A DNA stretch of 64,000 bases, taken from Balneola sp. Its GTDB lineage: Bacteria; Bacteroidota; Rhodothermia; Balneolales; Balneolaceae. Position 1 is the first letter of the stretch. The number at the start of each line of letters is the position of its first letter. Positions 61,240 through 64,000 of this stretch are shown here, in pieces. The translations under genes and the position numbers were made by a program. The notes beneath the pieces were generated by a model. The model was not told where the DNA came from. It searched no databases and was given only the letters and a program-made list of their open reading frames with translations. The stretch spans positions 186,001 to 250,000 of the forward strand of contig NZQV01000010.1 of NCBI GenBank assembly GCA_002696035.1. The letters are read 5' to 3'.

Positions 61240-64000
61240 TTGGGTGAATTTAGGGGTTCCGAAACAATCATTTGGTCTAAGTACTCTTCGTTAGGAATGT
61301 AAATATCCGGATCGTACTTTTTAGCCAGGTTCCAATACTTTCGGGCATTTTCTTTATCATTTCTCAGATAGCTTAAGCTTCCTTTCAGGGCATAAGCTTG
61401 TGCCGTTTCAAAGATATCAAGTGATTGGTCTACAAGATCCATTGCGCGGCTGATATTTTTATTATAGAAGGCATTTTGAGCCTCTATGATCAACCGCAGC
61501 ACATCATTAACACCTTCACTGAGTTCTGTTTCTAAAGCCAACATTTCTTCATCTGTTTTTATGGACGAGGGGATAGCTTCCATCGTAATCGGGGAGACTT
61601 CTTCTTCCGGTTCTTCATAATCTAAAGGAACCAGTAACAAAGAAAGACCTTCAACGAAATCACCTTCCGGAACAGCCTTAACTTCAAATTCAAGCTTCTC
61701 AGGAATTGATTTTGAGTTTAGCTGCTGAAGGTTTCCTGCGTCCACCTGTAACTCGTAAGTACCCGGTGGAACTTCCCATTCATAAAAACTTCCGTCACTG
61801 AATGTTCTTAATTCTTTAGCAAAATCTCCGTTAGAATCTGATAATCTTAGTTTTAATCCCCCAATACCAGTTTTACTGCTATCGCCTCGTAAACGCTGTA
61901 CAGTTCCGTCGATCACACCCGACATATAGAAGGGTATTTCCACCTTCTTAAAGCGGTTAGGATCGGTAATAAGGCCAAATTTCTCGAATTCAGGAACAAG
62001 CATGGGGTTTTTAATGGCGCTTTTATTCATCTCCATGTTGTAATAGTAGTAGGGCTGCATTTGGGTAAGATATAGAACTCCATTCTTTAAAGTACTATTT
62101 GCACCCGAGCGTAAGACCCTTACCGCTTTCTCTTCAATAATTTCATCTTCCTCATCAAATGCGCCATTTACGTTACTATCTACATATAATTGAATGGCAG
62201 TAGCGGCTCTTCCTACCTGATCTCTGTTTGTAAAGATGAAGTTGTTGTAATTAGGGTCATATCCCACAGACCCTCTGATATTTTGGGTTACATTACTACT
62301 ACCTCTAATGCTGTTAAAAGTAGTACTACTTCGGACTTTACTGCCCAAGTCAAATATCAGACTAAATCTAAGGGTATTGAAATTACCTATAAAGTTTTTA
62401 CCTGCTGAAAGCTGTAAACGGCCAGTCTTTAAAATATTTTTTGAGATCAATACTTCAGCAGTCTCAAACTGTTTACTTGTGGGGCGATATCCCATAGCGG
62501 CTCTAAGAAATACTCCCCGCAGAAAGGATGGTAAATACCTGTTTCTTGAAAAATTATATGTCAAAGAAGATTGAATAGTTGATGTCGATGACATATCCAA
62601 AGGATTGAAGGTATCAACTAATCGATCCCTGTAGCCTATGCGAAGATTTATATTACTAATTCGTGTGTTTACATCTGTTCTGAATGTTGTGACTGTGGTG
62701 GATGCTCTGAATCTTGAAAAACCAGAAACCCTAATGTTAAAAGGTACACCAAAGAAATTGAACGGATAAAATGCACTGGCAACTACGCGTTGGTCATCAT
62801 TAGTATTGTTATAGATGGAAGAAGAGGAGATGAAATTGGTATAGTCAAAATTTATACTGGCAGAATTAGGGTAAATGACATTTAAGTTTCCTCGATAGTA
62901 AACATTGTTTGCTGCTTCTAAGGTTACGATATAGTTATTTAAGATCCTTGAAGAGAGTGAAGAAGTAAATGTTGGAAGTGATGTATGATACCCTTGATAA
63001 TATTCAACTCCAGTTTTAGCTGTAAGCCAATCGGTAATACCATAGGAGCCATGTGCCTGAGCAGTATATTTTTGGCTTGTTTCTCCAATTACAGCATTAT
63101 CTAAACGTCCGGCATTAGCACTATAATTAAATTTACCTTTAGGCTGGAATGTAAATGGAACTTGTATACGCTCAGATCGTTGTATGATTTGTCCAGTAGG
63201 TCCATAAATTCTTAGATCAAGTTGCGTTGAACCATAAGTTATGGGTGCTAAAAACCGATAATTACCAAGTTCATTTGCAGTTGCAAAATCTATTAAAGAA
63301 TTATTTAAATATAACTCTACTTCCGATTGAGGAATAGTACTTCCCTGAATTTCATACTCATCAAAAAGCCGTCTGGGTTCAATGGGTTCGTTAGAAATGC
63401 GAATCCCTGTGTATCTGTTCTGGGTGAAACCGTCTGTGGTGGTTTGCCCGATTTGAAGTTTAGTTAACCATTCCTGATCGCGAAACATATATCGCCATCT
63501 TAGATTGTTAGTGGCAAGGTTGCTAAATCCATCAGAATAATTACCAAAAACTTGTCCCTGAAGATCCCCACCGTAAACCTGTAATCCTAAATTGGCGTTG
63601 TAATTAAAACCGTAATTATTCTGATTAAGATTAGCTGATAAGTTATAATCAAAAAAACCACCATCTATAAAAGGCTTTTCTCTGTCGTAGCGTAGCTCGT
63701 ACTTTTGGTCTTGAAACCTGTTTGTATTGGCTAATTGCCTTCTTTGACTGCGAATAGCCTGCTGAATAGCCGGCAATTCTCTTTCTGTAACTAATTTAAG
63801 CGAGAGATTATTGAAATCAATAGAAAAATCAAGATCAAATACTTCGTAAAAAAGATCAGATCTAAGGTAAGAATCTAATTCCTTTATCAGATAATCATTG
63901 GGGGTAAGGGTAGTGGTCTGATCCCCGAATTTTATGATATTTTTTTTAAAATCAATTGTATACGGAGTCTGTTCTACACCAAAATCACCACTAATTATCA
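61236..64000 (-). CDS. Usher-like outer-membrane barrel with C-terminal TPR domain (N terminus outside window)
   Basis: The frame is open to the window edge, so over 915 residues are visible and the N terminus is missing. The visible part starts with a periplasmic domain (ISGDFGVEQTPYTIDF). A large barrel follows, with an usher-type plug segment: VELYLNNSLIDFATANELG and LDLRIYGPTGQIIQ, like the FimD/CS1 sequences that follow YxNG and precede the second half-barrel. After about residue 610 a carboxypeptidase-regulatory-like domain (LKLRLSDSNGDFAKELRTFS) and a TPR-like domain (AQNAFYNKNISRAMDLVDQ) come last. Ushers export pilus subunits. Here the partner is a motor-like operon, so the role is open. 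The stop overlaps the FliF-FliG-like start. Confidence 0.7.
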   Translation of the reverse strand, partial: IISGDFGVEQTPYTIDFKKNIIKFGDQTTTLTPNDYLIKELDSYLRSDLFYEVFDLDFSIDFNNLSLKLVTERELPAIQQAIRSQRRQLANTNRFQDQKYELRYDREKPFIDGGFFDYNLSANLNQNNYGFNYNANLGLQVYGGDLQGQVFGNYSDGFSNLATNNLRWRYMFRDQEWLTKLQIGQTTTDGFTQNRYTGIRISNEPIEPRRLFDEYEIQGSTIPQSEVELYLNNSLIDFATANELGNYRFLAPITYGSTQLDLRIYGPTGQIIQRSERIQVPFTFQPKGKFNYSANAGRLDNAVIGETSQKYTAQAHGSYGITDWLTAKTGVEYYQGYHTSLPTFTSSLSSRILNNYIVTLEAANNVYYRGNLNVIYPNSASINFDYTNFISSSSIYNNTNDDQRVVASAFYPFNFFGVPFNIRVSGFSRFRASTTVTTFRTDVNTRISNINLRIGYRDRLVDTFNPLDMSSTSTIQSSLTYNFSRNRYLPSFLRGVFLRAAMGYRPTSKQFETAEVLISKNILKTGRLQLSAGKNFIGNFNTLRFSLIFDLGSKVRSSTTFNSIRGSSNVTQNIRGSVGYDPNYNNFIFTNRDQVGRAATAIQLYVDSNVNGAFDEEDEIIEEKAVRVLRSGANSTLKNGVLYLTQMQPYYYYNMEMNKSAIKNPMLVPEFEKFGLITDPNRFKKVEIPFYMSGVIDGTVQRLRGDSSKTGIGGLKLRLSDSNGDFAKELRTFSDGSFYEWEVPPGTYELQVDAGNLQQLNSKSIPEKLEFEVKAVPEGDFVEGLSLLLVPLDYEEPEEEVSPITMEAIPSSIKTDEEMLALETELSEGVNDVLRLIIEAQNAFYNKNISRAMDLVDQSLDIFETAQAYALKGSLSYLRNDKENARKYWNLAKKYDPDIYIPNEEYLDQMIVSEPLNSPK

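Overview
The window is a dense chromosomal segment of a Gram-negative bacterium from the Bacteroidota/Rhodothermota/Balneolota group, most likely Balneolota-like. This is an inference from several features: many outer-membrane beta-barrels and signal peptides, few strong Shine-Dalgarno sites, some promoters of the TTG / TAnnTTTG type, and a CrtC-glycosyltransferase-acyltransferase carotenoid set. No rRNA, tRNA, prophage, complete insertion sequence or CRISPR array was seen.

Layout. 0-6 kb: an SCO1-like protein overlapping a methyl-accepting chemotaxis protein, an outer-membrane protein, a VOC protein, an esterase and an orphan OmpR-type regulator. 6-12 kb: trmH, an M28 and an M23 peptidase, and an hprK-hpf-xerC group. 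12-18 kb: a probable carotenoid acyl-glycoside tailoring set (GT2, CrtC-like hydratase, acyltransferase), then an O-methyltransferase, a GT4 and an RlmL-like methyltransferase. 18-30 kb: housekeeping genes (FKBP, nusB, ychF, add, polA) and an iron-type solute-binding lipoprotein behind a 19-bp palindrome. This stretch also holds many palindromic repeats and a decayed four-helix-bundle element bounded by GGTGAT-type repeats. 30-45 kb: a Qnr-like pentapeptide protein, a KAS III enzyme, miaB, pyrE, pgpA, pgsA, cinA, a large barrel, ftsX, fur, an acyl-CoA synthetase and an orphan histidine kinase. 45-56 kb: an S41 protease, hslUV, rng, murA, a biotin-carrier protein and rpoN.

The most striking part is the right end (56.4-64 kb). 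A tight minus-strand operon encodes, in transcription order: an outer-membrane usher-like barrel with a C-terminal TPR domain (cut by the window edge); a single polypeptide that looks like the FliF C-terminal region joined through a membrane helix to a FliG-like rotor domain; a TPR lipoprotein whose TPR resembles that of the usher; a MotA-type stator subunit; and a MotB-type stator subunit with an OmpA domain and three SPOR-like repeats. No other flagellar gene is present in the window. I read this as a candidate ion-driven envelope-spanning machine built from flagellar rotor and stator modules plus an outer-membrane usher-like pore. All family assignments were made by eye from the protein sequences. 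None was checked by a database search.
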